Shown here: piece by piece, positions 17,033-26,407 of the stretch | How the letters are laid out: the number at the start of each line of letters is the position of its first letter | How positions within the stretch are numbered: position 1 is the stretch's first letter | DNA from: Planctomycetota bacterium | GTDB taxonomy: Bacteria; Planctomycetota; SZUA-567; H5-PLA8 | Direction: 5' to 3' | NCBI GenBank assembly: GCA_023150555.1 | Contig: JAKLKQ010000016.1 | Location: 1 to 64,000 of the forward strand | DNA: 64,000 nt | The notes under the pieces: generated by a model | Databases searched by the model: none | The model's input: only the letters and a program-made list of their open reading frames with translations | Told to the model about the DNA's origin: nothing | Program-made: the position numbers and the translations under genes

Positions 17033-18073
17033 TCAGGACCCGGCTGTGCTGGCGCGCACGATCAGATCGCCCGTGACCTTCAGGGTCTGCGGCTCCAACG
17101 ACGGGTCGGCGATGCGCTCGGCCAGCCGGGCGACGGCGGCCTTGCCCAGTTCGGACATCGGCTTTCCGTAGGTGGTGATCGGAACCGCCGCTTGGGCACT
17201 GAGTCCAAAGTTGGAGTCGCTGGCGATCGCCACGTCGCCCGGCACCTTCAAGCCCAGGCCCAGCGCCGTCTGCAGCGCGGCGGCGGCCAGGTCGTCGCCC
17301 TCGCACACCAGCGCGCGCGGGCGGTCTGCGGCGGGCCGGCGCAGCAGGTCCAGCGCCGCGCGGGCCGCGCTGCCGTCGTAGGCTTCGCCTCCGCGCATGC
17401 CTTCCGGAACCAAGTCCAGGCCAAGCGCGGCCAGTTCCTTTCGCGCAGCCGGTTCCTCCTTGGCGGGGTCGTAGCCCCCGCGCCAGGAACTGCGCACCCG
17501 GCCGACTCGCGTGAAGCCCAGCGATTTGAAATGCACCGCCAGCGCCTCCAGCACCACCGGTCCGCCGCGCAGGACGCGGTCCACGGGTTCGTTGCCGTCG
17601 TAATGGTTGAGCCACACCACCGGGCAGCCAAGCTGCTTCAGTGCGCGCACGTCGGCACTCAGGTCGCGGCCCATGGTCTCGCGTGTGCCCACGACGATCA
17701 CGCCGTCGACGGCGCGGTCTTCGTACAGGTCGGCGCCGTAGGCCTCGCCTGGGCCTTCGTACCGCCGCGTGGCCAGCACAAGGTTCAGCCCCGCGTCCTG
17801 GAGCCCGGCCTGGATACCGGCCAGTACGTCCACCAGCACGCCGCTGGTGAACAGCGGGCGGCGGAAGGGCACGATCAGGCCCACGGCCTCGGCCCGGGCA
17901 GTGCGCAGGCGGCGCGCGAGAGCGTTGGGGCGGTAGCCCAGGGCCTCGGCGGCGCGGCGGACGCGTTCGGCGGTCTCGGCGGTGGCCTTGAGCTTTCCGT
18001 TCAGGATGTCGCTGGCAGTGGACGGTGCTACGCCCGCGCGGCGGGCGACGTCGGCGATGGTCGGCTGGGCCAT
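17033..18073 (-). CDS. LacI-family transcriptional regulator
   Basis: The 346-residue protein opens with the classic LacI helix-turn-helix and hinge (TIADVARRAGVAPSTASDIL, then YRPNALARRLRTARAE) and continues as a type I periplasmic-binding-protein-like effector domain (VGLIVPFRRP near 64; VDGVIVVGTRE near 122; ALVCEGDDLAAAALQTALGL near 255; IASDSNFGLSAQA). These repressors normally sense sugars. No sugar-catabolic operon is adjacent; its neighbours are the sigma pair and a kinase, all on the same strand. Its target is unknown. Confidence 0.93.
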   Translation of the reverse strand: MAQPTIADVARRAGVAPSTASDILNGKLKATAETAERVRRAAEALGYRPNALARRLRTARAEAVGLIVPFRRPLFTSGVLVDVLAGIQAGLQDAGLNLVLATRRYEGPGEAYGADLYEDRAVDGVIVVGTRETMGRDLSADVRALKQLGCPVVWLNHYDGNEPVDRVLRGGPVVLEALAVHFKSLGFTRVGRVRSSWRGGYDPAKEEPAARKELAALGLDLVPEGMRGGEAYDGSAARAALDLLRRPAADRPRALVCEGDDLAAAALQTALGLGLKVPGDVAIASDSNFGLSAQAAVPITTYGKPMSELGKAAVARLAERIADPSLEPQTLKVTGDLIVRASTAGS

Positions 18074-18137
18074 GAACTTATCTTTATCCGCCGGCGGCTG
18101 AGAGGCCAGCCGGATTTCTACCGCGCGGAGGCAGGGC

Positions 18138-19958
18138 TTACTTGAGCAGGTCCGCGGCGGGGATCTTGTTGATGGTCTTGAGGTTCTTCATGCCCTTCAG
18201 CACCGGCGAAAGGGTTTTTAAGTCGAAGGGATCTATGATCAGTTCTTGGAGAGAGGTCTTCTTCAGCGGCTCGTAGCTCTTAACCGGCACCGACGAGAGC
18301 GACAGAACTTTCAGGTTCATGCCTTCCAGGAACGAGAGGTCAATCTTGGGTGCGCCTTCCTTGGCCCCCAGGGCCATGGCTTCGAGCTTCTTCAGCCTGT
18401 GGAAGGCGGTCAGGTCAGTGAGTCCGGAGATGTCGGCGCGCAGCAGAACGGGGTTGCCCTCCTGGTCGGCCTCGAGGCTGATCTGCCGGCCAGAAATGTC
18501 CCTCACTTTGGGATTCTTCTGCATCAACTCCTTGAGCATCGGCTCGAAGATATCCTTGCGAATGTGATCCGCGTTCGCCTGCTGCGCGGGATCGTTGCTG
18601 TTGAGAATGGTCTGGACCCTTGGCTCAGGATCGTCCTCCGGCGCTGGTGTGGGACTCTTCTGCGTGGCCTCGGCGGTCCCGGGCATCCTGGGCGCAGCCA
18701 TGTCGGGCAGCGGCGGCGCTTCGATGACTTTCGCCGGCCCCGGTGCCGCGGCAGGCGCGGTCTTGGCGGGCGCCGGCTTGGCCGGAGCGGCCGTCGAGGT
18801 CCCCGCCGCTTTGGCAGCTACAGGCGCCTGGGGGATGTCGGCGGCCGCGGCCTTACGCGGGTTTTCCTGCGACAAGCCGGAAGGTCCGGACCCAATCAGG
18901 AAGACCAGCAGTGCCAGGAGCCCCGCGCCCACCACGGCGCCAGCGATCCAGAGCGCACCCGACGAGCGGCGCCGGTCGCGGTGGTCGTGGAGCCGCACGG
19001 GGCGCAGGCGCTGCGAGGAAGCGTGGTGCCCTTCGGGCTTGGCACGCGCCGGCGCGGGCTTCGCGCGGCGGTTCGACGCGATGAAGTTCGATTGAGAAGC
19101 GGCCAACGGACGCAGGTCCGGCACCTGGCCTTCGGAGAGCATTTCCAGTAGTTCGGAGGCCTCGTTGAGGTCGTCGAAGCGGTCGTCGCGGTCGCGCGCG
19201 ACCATGCGCTCCAGCACTGCGCAGAATTCGTCCGTAAGGTCCGGGACGTGTTGCTGCGGATGCGGCATCTTGTCCTTCAGGTGCTTTAGCATCACCACGG
19301 CTGAACTGGGGCCGTCGAAGGGCGTGTAACCGGTGGCCGCGTGGTAGAGCGTGCAGCCCAGGGCATACATGTCGGCGCGTCCGTCCAGCTTCACGTCGCC
19401 TGCGGCCTGCTCGGGGGCGATGTAATGCGGCGTGCCCACGGTGTTGCCGGCCTTGGTGAGCGTGCTGTCGTCGCGGTAGCCCATGACCAGGCCTAGGTCG
19501 GCAAGCTTGGGCGTGCCTTCCTGGTCCAGCAGCACATTGTCAGGCTTGACGTCGCGGTGGATCAGGCCCGCCGCGTGGGCGTGCGCCAGCGCCGACGCGA
19601 TGCCGGCGCCGATGTGTGCAACTTCACGCTCATGCAGGGGTCCTTCGCGATCTATGCGGCAGCGCAGCGTCTCGCCGTGGACGTATTCCATCGCGAAGTA
19701 GTAATAGCCGTCGGCTTGGCCGACGTCGATCCCGGCGATGATGTTCGGGTGGTTTAGCTTGGCGGTGGCCCGGGCTTCGCGCAGGAAGCGTTCGATGAAC
19801 TCACGATCGCGGGCCAACTCGGGCGGCAGGAGCTTCAGGGCAACCTCGCGGTCGATGGGCAGCTGGCGCGCGCGGTACACGGCGCCCATCCCGCCCTCGC
19901 CGATCTTGGCCAGGAGCTCGTAATTGCCGACACGATACCCTTTGACTGGTGCAGACAT
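18138..19958 (-). CDS. transmembrane Ser/Thr protein kinase with C-terminal leucine-rich repeats
   Basis: The 606-residue protein has a Hanks-type kinase domain at about 13-285: glycine loop GEGGMGAVY (20-28), catalytic Lys in VALKLL (Lys42), HRDVKPDN (134-141), ADLG in place of DFG (153-156) and GTPHYIAPEQ. After a basic juxtamembrane region, one membrane helix lies near 335-357 (IAGAVVGAGLLALLVFLIGS), then an Ala/Pro-rich linker, then a folded C-terminal part with leucine-rich repeats (LTDLTAFHRLKKLEAMALG, LEGMNLKVLSLSSVPVKSYE, LKGMKNLKTINK). This is a PknB-like receptor kinase whose outer domain likely binds a ligand or protein. Substrates are unknown. Confidence 0.92.
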   Translation of the reverse strand: MSAPVKGYRVGNYELLAKIGEGGMGAVYRARQLPIDREVALKLLPPELARDREFIERFLREARATAKLNHPNIIAGIDVGQADGYYYFAMEYVHGETLRCRIDREGPLHEREVAHIGAGIASALAHAHAAGLIHRDVKPDNVLLDQEGTPKLADLGLVMGYRDDSTLTKAGNTVGTPHYIAPEQAAGDVKLDGRADMYALGCTLYHAATGYTPFDGPSSAVVMLKHLKDKMPHPQQHVPDLTDEFCAVLERMVARDRDDRFDDLNEASELLEMLSEGQVPDLRPLAASQSNFIASNRRAKPAPARAKPEGHHASSQRLRPVRLHDHRDRRRSSGALWIAGAVVGAGLLALLVFLIGSGPSGLSQENPRKAAAADIPQAPVAAKAAGTSTAAPAKPAPAKTAPAAAPGPAKVIEAPPLPDMAAPRMPGTAEATQKSPTPAPEDDPEPRVQTILNSNDPAQQANADHIRKDIFEPMLKELMQKNPKVRDISGRQISLEADQEGNPVLLRADISGLTDLTAFHRLKKLEAMALGAKEGAPKIDLSFLEGMNLKVLSLSSVPVKSYEPLKKTSLQELIIDPFDLKTLSPVLKGMKNLKTINKIPAADLLK

Positions 19959-20069
19959 AAGGGAAGACTCGATTCCGTGGCGCTTACCTGCTTTGACGAG
20001 TCGTCGTCAGCGTACCGCCGCCAGATTTCAAAGTCAAAATGGTGCACGGGTGCAATTTTCCCTGAATTT

Positions 20070-21038
20070 TCAGGATAATTTCCCCGCCAGTGCAAAGGCC
20101 TGTCGCCGGTAGGGCTCGGCATCTCTGGCACCTCCGCCGCGCATACGCCGAATAAAGATATACTTCTGAAGTTCATAAAGGAGGTAAAAGGCGCCTCGCA
20201 CGCGTGCACCGGGCGAGGTATCCCGCGCCCCGCCGTAGCCATCCCAGAACGCCGGTACCGAGACGCCGCAGTAATCGAGTACCGCGAACTCGATCTCGGG
20301 ATCGCCGAACAGCCCGCGGTCCCAGTCCAGCAGACCAGTCATGCGGCCGTCGCCGACCGCTAGGATGTTCTGCGCCCAGACGTCCATGTGCAGCAGTGCC
20401 GGGGCCACGTCGCGGTCGAAGGCGGCGCGGTGGCGTTCATAAAGCGCGAGCATCGCGGCGGCCTCGTTCTTCGCGTAACCCCCGCAGCGTTCGATGTCTT
20501 CGAGCAGGCGGCCCCACATCATCGCGAAGGCGGAGGGCCAGTCCTTCTGCATCGCCATCGGCGCGTCCGGTCCCGGGTACCCGTAACCGTCGCCGGTGAT
20601 CGCGTGCACCTGCCGCAGGCAGCGTCCGACTTCGCGGTAGATTCCCGCGGTCGCGCGCGCGTCCAGGCCCGCCTGGTCGGACAGCGCCGTGCCGGGCAGG
20701 CGTTCCATCAACAGGCAATCGCGGCCGAGCGCGGGATGCAGAGCCGCGTGGGCGAGGACCTCCGGTACCGGCACGTCCGTGCGCGCGCGCAGCAAGGCGT
20801 GCAGCGCGGGCTCGCGGCGCATCATGCGGTACTCGGAGAAGAGGTGCAGCGCCGGATCGTCGGGCGGCGCGACGCGCAGCACCAGCGGCCGGGCGGCGCC
20901 GTCGACGAACCATGTGCTGTTGTACCTGCCGGTCGCGCAGCGGCGGATCGCCTGCGCAGCGGATTCCGTCCCCGCCAGTTCGGCCGCGGCCGTATGGACG
21001 GCGCACTCGGTGGGCTCGGGCGGGACGGGCACGCTCAT
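20070..21038 (-). CDS. aminoglycoside phosphotransferase-family kinase
   Basis: The 322-residue protein has the APH/choline-kinase fold signatures: the Brenner-type loop LLHMDVWAQNIL near residue 215 and the metal-binding LLDWDRGLFGD near 235. Family members phosphorylate small hydroxylated molecules (aminoglycosides, homoserine, choline, fructosamine); there is no reason to call it a resistance gene. The ATG at 21038 (MSVPVPPEPTE) is preferred over the longer frame from 21104, which would overlap the divergent SDR promoter. The stop codon lies in a CCTGAA/TTCAGG palindrome that might serve as a weak terminator. Confidence 0.82.
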   Translation of the reverse strand: MSVPVPPEPTECAVHTAAAELAGTESAAQAIRRCATGRYNSTWFVDGAARPLVLRVAPPDDPALHLFSEYRMMRREPALHALLRARTDVPVPEVLAHAALHPALGRDCLLMERLPGTALSDQAGLDARATAGIYREVGRCLRQVHAITGDGYGYPGPDAPMAMQKDWPSAFAMMWGRLLEDIERCGGYAKNEAAAMLALYERHRAAFDRDVAPALLHMDVWAQNILAVGDGRMTGLLDWDRGLFGDPEIEFAVLDYCGVSVPAFWDGYGGARDTSPGARVRGAFYLLYELQKYIFIRRMRGGGARDAEPYRRQAFALAGKLS

Positions 21039-21112
21039 AAAGTTGATTGTAGAGCAGCGCGGTTGCAATAAAAGGACGGCGAGGCGGCAAACCGCGGGAG
21101 GCATAAAGCGTC

Positions 21113-21847
21113 ATGGCTGCGAAGAAGAAGATTCTCATCACCGGGCCGGGCGGGCGCGTCGGCAAATGGACGCTGAAGCCGCTTATGGAGCGCTTCGACG
21201 TGCGGGTTTACGACCTGCGCAAACTGCCCGAAGACCCCGACGGCGTGGTCGGCGATCTGCAGGACCTGAACGTGCTCAGGCAGGCGATGGCCGGGCGCGA
21301 GGCCGTGCTGCACTTGGCCGCCACCAGCGACGAGGCGCCCTTCGTCGAGCAGTTGGTGCCGAACAACGTCGTGGGGGTCTACAACGTCTTCGAGGCCGCC
21401 GTGCAGGCCGGCGTCAAGCGTGTCGTCTTTGCCAGCACGGTGCAGACGATGCAGGCCGCGTCGACCCAGGAATTCGTAAAGGTCAGCGATCCCGTGCGCC
21501 CGTGCACGCGCTACGGCGCGACGAAAGTCTTCGGCGAGGCGCTGGGGCGCTACTATTTCGAGAAGCACAAGCTGGAGGTGGTGGCGATTCGCATCGGCTG
21601 GTTCGCGGGCTATGACGACCCGGCGCTGAAGAAAGACCGTGTTTGCCGCAAGTGCTGGCTCAGCCCGCGCGACGCTGTGGGTCTGTTCAGCGCGGCGATG
21701 GAGAAGCCTAGCGTCGGCTTCGGCGTCGTAATCGGTACCTCGGTTTGCGACGATCCGTGGTTCAGCCGCACGGAGATGAAGGACGTGTTGGGCTTCGAGC
21801 CGCAGGACGACGTGGTGAAACTTTACGGCAAGCTTCCTTCGTCGTAG
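21113..21847 (+). CDS. NAD-dependent epimerase/dehydratase (extended SDR), uronate-dehydrogenase-like
   Basis: The 244-residue Rossmann protein has the nucleotide loop ITGPGGRVG at residue 9, LHLAATSDE, the catalytic Ser region VFASTVQT and YGATKVFGE (YxxxK). Length and the pattern VGVYNVFEAAVQAGVKRVVF fit uronate dehydrogenases and related sugar-oxidising SDRs, but substrate residues cannot be judged here. It is divergent from the kinase (74 bp apart), and its last 25 bp overlap the end of the convergent membrane gene. Confidence 0.85.
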   Translation: MAAKKKILITGPGGRVGKWTLKPLMERFDVRVYDLRKLPEDPDGVVGDLQDLNVLRQAMAGREAVLHLAATSDEAPFVEQLVPNNVVGVYNVFEAAVQAGVKRVVFASTVQTMQAASTQEFVKVSDPVRPCTRYGATKVFGEALGRYYFEKHKLEVVAIRIGWFAGYDDPALKKDRVCRKCWLSPRDAVGLFSAAMEKPSVGFGVVIGTSVCDDPWFSRTEMKDVLGFEPQDDVVKLYGKLPSS

Positions 21848-24177
21848 CGCCAGTGCCCACCCGTTAACGCCGCCAGCGCGTAACAGCCCGTGGCCAGCAC
21901 CAGGCACGCCTGCGAGCTGAAGAAGACCATCAGAATCATCACCAGGCACGAACCGATCACCGAGGCGGCGCCGTTGACGGCCCAGGCCCACGCGACACTG
22001 TCGGTATCGCCCCGTCCCAGGCTCCTGACCCCCAGCGCGAGCGGGAAGCCCATCGGCAGGCCGCAGGCCACCACCAGCACCACGGCCGCCGCGAAGCGCA
22101 AGGCGTCGGGCCAGTGGATCGTGCCGTGAACAAGCGGAAAGAGCGCCGCCGCCAGCGCGGCGATCAGCGCCGCGATCAGCAGGCAGACCTTGGGGCGCGT
22201 GACCGGGAAGCGCTGCACCAACTGGCTGCCCGCGCCGCTGGCCACCAGCAGGGAGACCAGCACCACCGAGAATCCGTATACCGGGTGGCCCAGGTACAGT
22301 GCCAGCACCTGCGCCAGCGGCACCTCCAGCGCCATGAAGCCCACGCCTAGGCAGGCAAAGTAGATTGCCTGCGGCAGTCCGATCGCCAGCGGCGTGCCGC
22401 TTCGCGAACGGCGCTTCTTGATCCACAGCGGGGCGAGGATGAAAGCGACGCTGAGGCCCACTGCCATCGCCAGCGCCAGCAGCAGCGAACTGGCCGAGGA
22501 CTGGTAGAGCGCCGCGGCCATTGGATCTACTTCCTGGCGGTACGTCGATTTGTGCAGCGGATTGTAGAACTGGAAGAGGTACGGGCTGGCGTCGGTGACC
22601 GGCGAGATCAGGTACGAATAGGCCGCCCGGAAGGCGGAGCGGTCGCCGGAGTCGACGTACGCGTCGAAGGGCGTTCCGCACTTCATGCCGGGCGCGTAGA
22701 GAATGCTCCAATTGTGCCTCTGCACGTGCGCCTGCAGCGTCGCCAACTCCGGGGGGCCGATCGGACCCCGCGTCATCAGCAGGTAGCCCCAAACGCGCTG
22801 CTCGCCCAGGGCCCGGTAGTCGGGAATGGGTGCGAGCATCGCCAGGTGCTTCGCGGGTTCCTCGACGCCCAGCTCTTCCAGCGCCTGCAGGGCCGTGACG
22901 AACAGGCGCATGTCCTCGCGCGGCGGGTTGAACAGCCAGCGCGAGATCGTCATCACGCCATCGTCGCTGAGGCTGTTGTAGTAGTCGAAGCAGGCTTCCT
23001 TCGTGTACAGGAAGTTCTCGGTCAGCGCGTAGGCGCCGCTGGCCGTCGCCGTGTAGGTGTCGATGGCGTGCATCACCAGCACGTCGAAGCGTTCGTCCGA
23101 CGAGCGGATCGTGTGCCGACCCTCGCCGACGACCACCTGAATGTTGGGCGCATCGAACAAGTGGCCGTTGAGCTCCCGGTCGGTGTTCAGGACCCAGTTC
23201 GCGATGGTGGGGTTGATGTCGACGGCCAGGATCTTCGAGGCCTGCGCGCGCCGCGCCTCGGCCAACTGCAGCCCGCCGCCGAAGCCGATGATCCCGACGG
23301 TGGGCTCGGGCTTCGCGATCGTGTAGGCCGGTTCGCTCATCGGCCGGTTCCGCTCATTCTCGTCCCAGACGATGATGTCGGTGCTGGCCTCGCCGTCGAG
23401 CACGAAGCGGAAGCCGGTGTTGTCGGTCCGGATGAGGTGGTTCCACTCGTATCGCAGCAGGGGCAGAGGAATCCCCGCGCTGCGGAAGTTCTCGAAATTG
23501 CGCAGGTCGTCGCGGCCAAAGAGGACCACCAACAGCATGCCCAGCGCCGCGATTGCCAACGCGTGCGCCGTGTACGGACGGCGGCCGTTCGCGTACGCGG
23601 GACGCACATACGCCCAGGCGGCGGCCAGTGTGAGCACCGTGGGCGCGGCGAAGGCCCGCGGGGGCGTGGCGTACTTCATTAGACCCAGGCACAGCAGGCA
23701 GCCTACCCCAGCGCCGACCAGGTCGCGCGCGTAGAGCCGGCCCATCTGCGCGTGGTAGATGCTGAAGATCCGCGCCAGCACTACGCCGCCTGCGAAGTTC
23801 AGCCAGACCATCATCAGCGAGCAATACGACAAGTACATCTGCGCGTTCCCGCCGATCAGCTTCACGCGGTCGGGCGCATGGCTGAGCAGGAACGGCGGGC
23901 TCGCCATCAGCAGCAACACCGCCGGAATCGAACACGAGAGCGCCAGCAGCCAGCGGAAGAGGCTGCGGTCCAGGTTGATCGGCCGGGCGCGGACCGCTAC
24001 GTAGGTGCCCGCCGCGCCCAGGCCCAGGAGCGACAGGGAGATCGAGAGAAAGACGTAGTGATAGTAGAGTTTGTAGCTGAGCAGGCGTGTGAAGGAAACC
24101 TGGAAGACCAGCAAGGCGGCGGAGACGAGGAACACCGCCAGGAAGGCGCGCCGCGGCGCCTGGGTCGTATCGGTCAT
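21823..24177 (-). CDS. membrane-embedded spermidine-synthase-like protein
   Basis: The 784-residue protein is a three-part fusion. An N-terminal bundle of about seven helices (VFLVSAALLVFQVSFTRLLS onward) is followed by a spermidine-synthase/methyltransferase Rossmann domain near 285-440 (GIIGFGGGLQLAEARRAQAS, ILAVDINPTIANW, VVVGEGRHTIRSSDERFDVL), then a second membrane bundle of about seven helices (LALAMAVGLSVAFILAPLWI and on). Such fused proteins are common in Planctomycetota and Deltaproteobacteria but largely uncharacterised. The aminopropyl-transfer Asp pair is not clear, so polyamine synthesis should not be assumed. Confidence 0.85.
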   Translation of the reverse strand: MTDTTQAPRRAFLAVFLVSAALLVFQVSFTRLLSYKLYYHYVFLSISLSLLGLGAAGTYVAVRARPINLDRSLFRWLLALSCSIPAVLLLMASPPFLLSHAPDRVKLIGGNAQMYLSYCSLMMVWLNFAGGVVLARIFSIYHAQMGRLYARDLVGAGVGCLLCLGLMKYATPPRAFAAPTVLTLAAAWAYVRPAYANGRRPYTAHALAIAALGMLLVVLFGRDDLRNFENFRSAGIPLPLLRYEWNHLIRTDNTGFRFVLDGEASTDIIVWDENERNRPMSEPAYTIAKPEPTVGIIGFGGGLQLAEARRAQASKILAVDINPTIANWVLNTDRELNGHLFDAPNIQVVVGEGRHTIRSSDERFDVLVMHAIDTYTATASGAYALTENFLYTKEACFDYYNSLSDDGVMTISRWLFNPPREDMRLFVTALQALEELGVEEPAKHLAMLAPIPDYRALGEQRVWGYLLMTRGPIGPPELATLQAHVQRHNWSILYAPGMKCGTPFDAYVDSGDRSAFRAAYSYLISPVTDASPYLFQFYNPLHKSTYRQEVDPMAAALYQSSASSLLLALAMAVGLSVAFILAPLWIKKRRSRSGTPLAIGLPQAIYFACLGVGFMALEVPLAQVLALYLGHPVYGFSVVLVSLLVASGAGSQLVQRFPVTRPKVCLLIAALIAALAAALFPLVHGTIHWPDALRFAAAVVLVVACGLPMGFPLALGVRSLGRGDTDSVAWAWAVNGAASVIGSCLVMILMVFFSSQACLVLATGCYALAALTGGHWRYDEGSLP

Positions 24178-24198
24178 GAAGGCGGCATTCTACAGGGC

Positions 24199-24220
24199 AA
24201 AAAACGGCCCGCAATGCGGG
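24199..24220 (-). terminator. intrinsic terminator after the M24-like gene
   Basis: On the minus strand a CCCGC-ATT-GCGGG hairpin is followed by CCGTTTTTTG. It lies just after the M24-like stop codon at 24226, between that gene and the next minus-strand start. Confidence 0.75.
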
Positions 24221-24225
24221 AGAGG

Positions 24226-25611
24226 CTAAGCGGCGGTCCAGGCCTTGCTCAGGTCAAGCGCGTAGGGCGGCAGCCACCCTGGCATGTTGCCCAGCGGCAG
24301 CACCGACGGGTCCAACTTCAGGCCCAGCGCGTTGGTCATGAACGCGCGGCGCTTCTCGATGCGCGCCCAGCATTCGGGGAAGGATTTTGCTAATTCCTTG
24401 CGCAGGGTCTCGTCGGCGAGCGCGATGCCGTCCTCGGCGTTGGTGTAGCAGAAGGGCCCCTTCGATACGGGGATGATATCCATCTGCAGCGCCATGCCGC
24501 TGCGCAGTTCGATGGTGCTGCCCTTCGCGAATGGTGCGTGGACCCACTCGTCGAGGTGGATGTAGTGACCGGGGTTGACCAGGAAATCGTACAGGTCCTT
24601 GGCACGCACGCGGTCGACGGTCGCGAAGATTTCGCCCGCCGAAGCGCCCACGTGCACCGCCGCGTACCACGCGGCGACAACGTCGAAGTAGTTCGACGCG
24701 TACTTCGGGTAAAACGAGGCCAGATCGGCAGAGAGATCCTCGGGCCTCTTCGCGATCATTCCCGCGCGGCAATTGAGCGCGCCCCACAGACCCAGCGCAG
24801 CCGCAAACGGATCGCCGCGCTTCGCCTTGCCGTTGCCGGGGCTCGAGAGTCCGCGCTTGACCTTCTCGCCGAAACTGACCATCGCATGACACGACAGCGG
24901 CAGTCCGCCGGTGCGGAAGCACGCTTCGAGTTCGATCTCCGTCACGCCTTCGCGCAGCGCCGTCAGCGCGCGCAGGACGCTCTCCGATGCCTGCACCGCG
25001 GCGTACTCGAAGCAGGCGATCTGCGCGGCGCTGTTGTCCAGACGCAGGCCCTCCTGCGGGTGCATGAAGATTGCGTTGGCGTTCTCGACCAGCTCGGCGT
25101 CGCCCGCCAGCTCGCGCAGCGTGTCGGCGAGATACGAGGGGATCTCCAGCGCCGTCTTCGGCTCGCCGACGCGGTCCGAGTCGAAGAATTTCCAGCCCGC
25201 GCAGCCGATTCTCTGCCCGCGCGCGATGCCGGCGCCGGCAAGCAGCGCCTTGACGGGGCGGCTCTTGTCGCGCGGCTGGCCCATCAGGCTGAAGTCCTGG
25301 TACAGGACGGGCTCGATCTTCAGCGCCTCGGACGGCAGGTAGCCCAGGCACTCGTTGCCGACCAGCAGCGTGCGGCGCTTGCCCGGCATGAGCACCAGCA
25401 GCGCTTCCTCGAAGCGCGGCTCGACGCCGGTCAGGTAGGCCATGTTGGCGGAGTGTTCGCGGTCGGCGTACACCACCAGCGCCGCGTAGCCGGCTTCGGA
25501 CGCTTTGCGTTCGGCCATTGCCAGCCGCGCGAGGTACTCGCTGTCGGAAAGTTCCGGCTTCTCCGCCGGTCCGCCGAAGTCGGGAAGCGTGACGGCTGTG
25601 AGTTTGGCCAT
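24226..25611 (-). CDS. M24 (creatinase/aminopeptidase P)-like protein, metal site probably degenerate
   Basis: The 461-residue protein has the two-domain M24 layout: a creatinase-like N-terminal part (MAYLTGVEPRFEEALLVLM near 57) and a pita-bread C-terminal part. Where active enzymes have two Asp ligands 11 residues apart, this protein has GDPFAAALGLWGALNCRAG with only the first Asp evident; later GHYIHLDEWVHAPF and GMALQMDIIP align with the His and Glu regions only partly. It is therefore likely an M24-fold protein without standard peptidase activity. It precedes the PP-loop gene on the same strand order, 42 bp apart. Confidence 0.75.
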   Translation of the reverse strand: MAKLTAVTLPDFGGPAEKPELSDSEYLARLAMAERKASEAGYAALVVYADREHSANMAYLTGVEPRFEEALLVLMPGKRRTLLVGNECLGYLPSEALKIEPVLYQDFSLMGQPRDKSRPVKALLAGAGIARGQRIGCAGWKFFDSDRVGEPKTALEIPSYLADTLRELAGDAELVENANAIFMHPQEGLRLDNSAAQIACFEYAAVQASESVLRALTALREGVTEIELEACFRTGGLPLSCHAMVSFGEKVKRGLSSPGNGKAKRGDPFAAALGLWGALNCRAGMIAKRPEDLSADLASFYPKYASNYFDVVAAWYAAVHVGASAGEIFATVDRVRAKDLYDFLVNPGHYIHLDEWVHAPFAKGSTIELRSGMALQMDIIPVSKGPFCYTNAEDGIALADETLRKELAKSFPECWARIEKRRAFMTNALGLKLDPSVLPLGNMPGWLPPYALDLSKAWTAA

Positions 25612-25653
25612 TACGGGTCCTTTCTATAGTTACGCGCCTTCCCGTTCATTCTT

Positions 25654-26325
25654 CTACGCGGGCAGCACGTCGGCGAAGCGGAAGCCGTCGCGTTCGACGA
25701 TCTCGCCGACCTTGATGGGAATGCGCGCGCGGTACATCGGCCCGGCGTGGCAGAAGCTGTGGAACTCGCCTTTCTCGCCGCACGGATCGGCGCTGGGCGG
25801 CAGCTCGGCCAGCAGTTTCTCGTCGAAGGCGCGGCCGGCGAACTTGGGATCGAGCTGCTTCGGATCGACGCAGGTGATGACGGTCTCGACGCCAGCTGCG
25901 ATCATCTCGCGCGCCAGCTTGTCCGTCGGCAAACCCCAGACGGGGAAGATCGGTTCGACGCCGGTGCCGGTCAGCTTGTTGACGCGGTACTGGCGCACGT
26001 CCTCGAGAAAGAGGTCGCCGAAGGCGATCTGCGCGATGCCTTCGCTGCGCGCCTTCGCTACGGCCTCGGCCATGCGCTGCTCGTAGACTTCGTTCGGGCA
26101 GGGCCAGGGGATCGGCACCTTCCACAGCGGCAGCCCGGCGGCGGCCGCCTGGGCCTCGACGAGTTCCCTCCTCACAGCGTGCATGGCGACGCGGTCGAAA
26201 GTCTCGTTGATCGTGGTCAGCAGGCCAACGACCTCGACCTCGCCTTTCTGCCGCAGCACGTGCAGGGACCAGGCGCTGTCCTTGCCGGAACTCCAAGCGA
26301 GCAGGGCTTTGGGCTTTGCAGGCAT
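25654..26325 (-). CDS. diphthine-ammonia-ligase-like PP-loop ATPase (DUF71 family)
   Basis: The 223-residue protein has the PP-loop LLAWSSGKDSAWSLHVLRQ at the N-terminus and the family motif CGEKGEFHSF near residue 187. Family members adenylate a carboxylate and transfer ammonia; the eukaryotic and archaeal member makes diphthamide on EF-2. Bacteria lack diphthamide, so bacterial members have other, mostly unknown substrates (some act in B12-related or amide chemistry). It is the upstream gene of a likely two-gene unit with the M24-like gene, and its promoter region faces the cobalamin riboswitch. Confidence 0.88.
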   Translation of the reverse strand: MPAKPKALLAWSSGKDSAWSLHVLRQKGEVEVVGLLTTINETFDRVAMHAVRRELVEAQAAAAGLPLWKVPIPWPCPNEVYEQRMAEAVAKARSEGIAQIAFGDLFLEDVRQYRVNKLTGTGVEPIFPVWGLPTDKLAREMIAAGVETVITCVDPKQLDPKFAGRAFDEKLLAELPPSADPCGEKGEFHSFCHAGPMYRARIPIKVGEIVERDGFRFADVLPA

Positions 26326-26407
26326 GGCGGCACTCTAAAGGATGACCGGCGCCAAGGCGAGGGCAGGGGGCCAAAGGAGGCCTCGGGAAAGGCGATTGTA
26401 ATTCGAC

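Noticed and set aside
20070-21038. Aminoglycoside resistance gene
   Set aside because: It is only a member of the broad APH kinase fold family; nothing marks it as a resistance enzyme and no mobile context exists.
21823-24177. True spermidine synthase
   Set aside because: The domain is embedded between membrane bundles and the usual polyamine-binding acidic residues are not evident; only fold resemblance is claimed.
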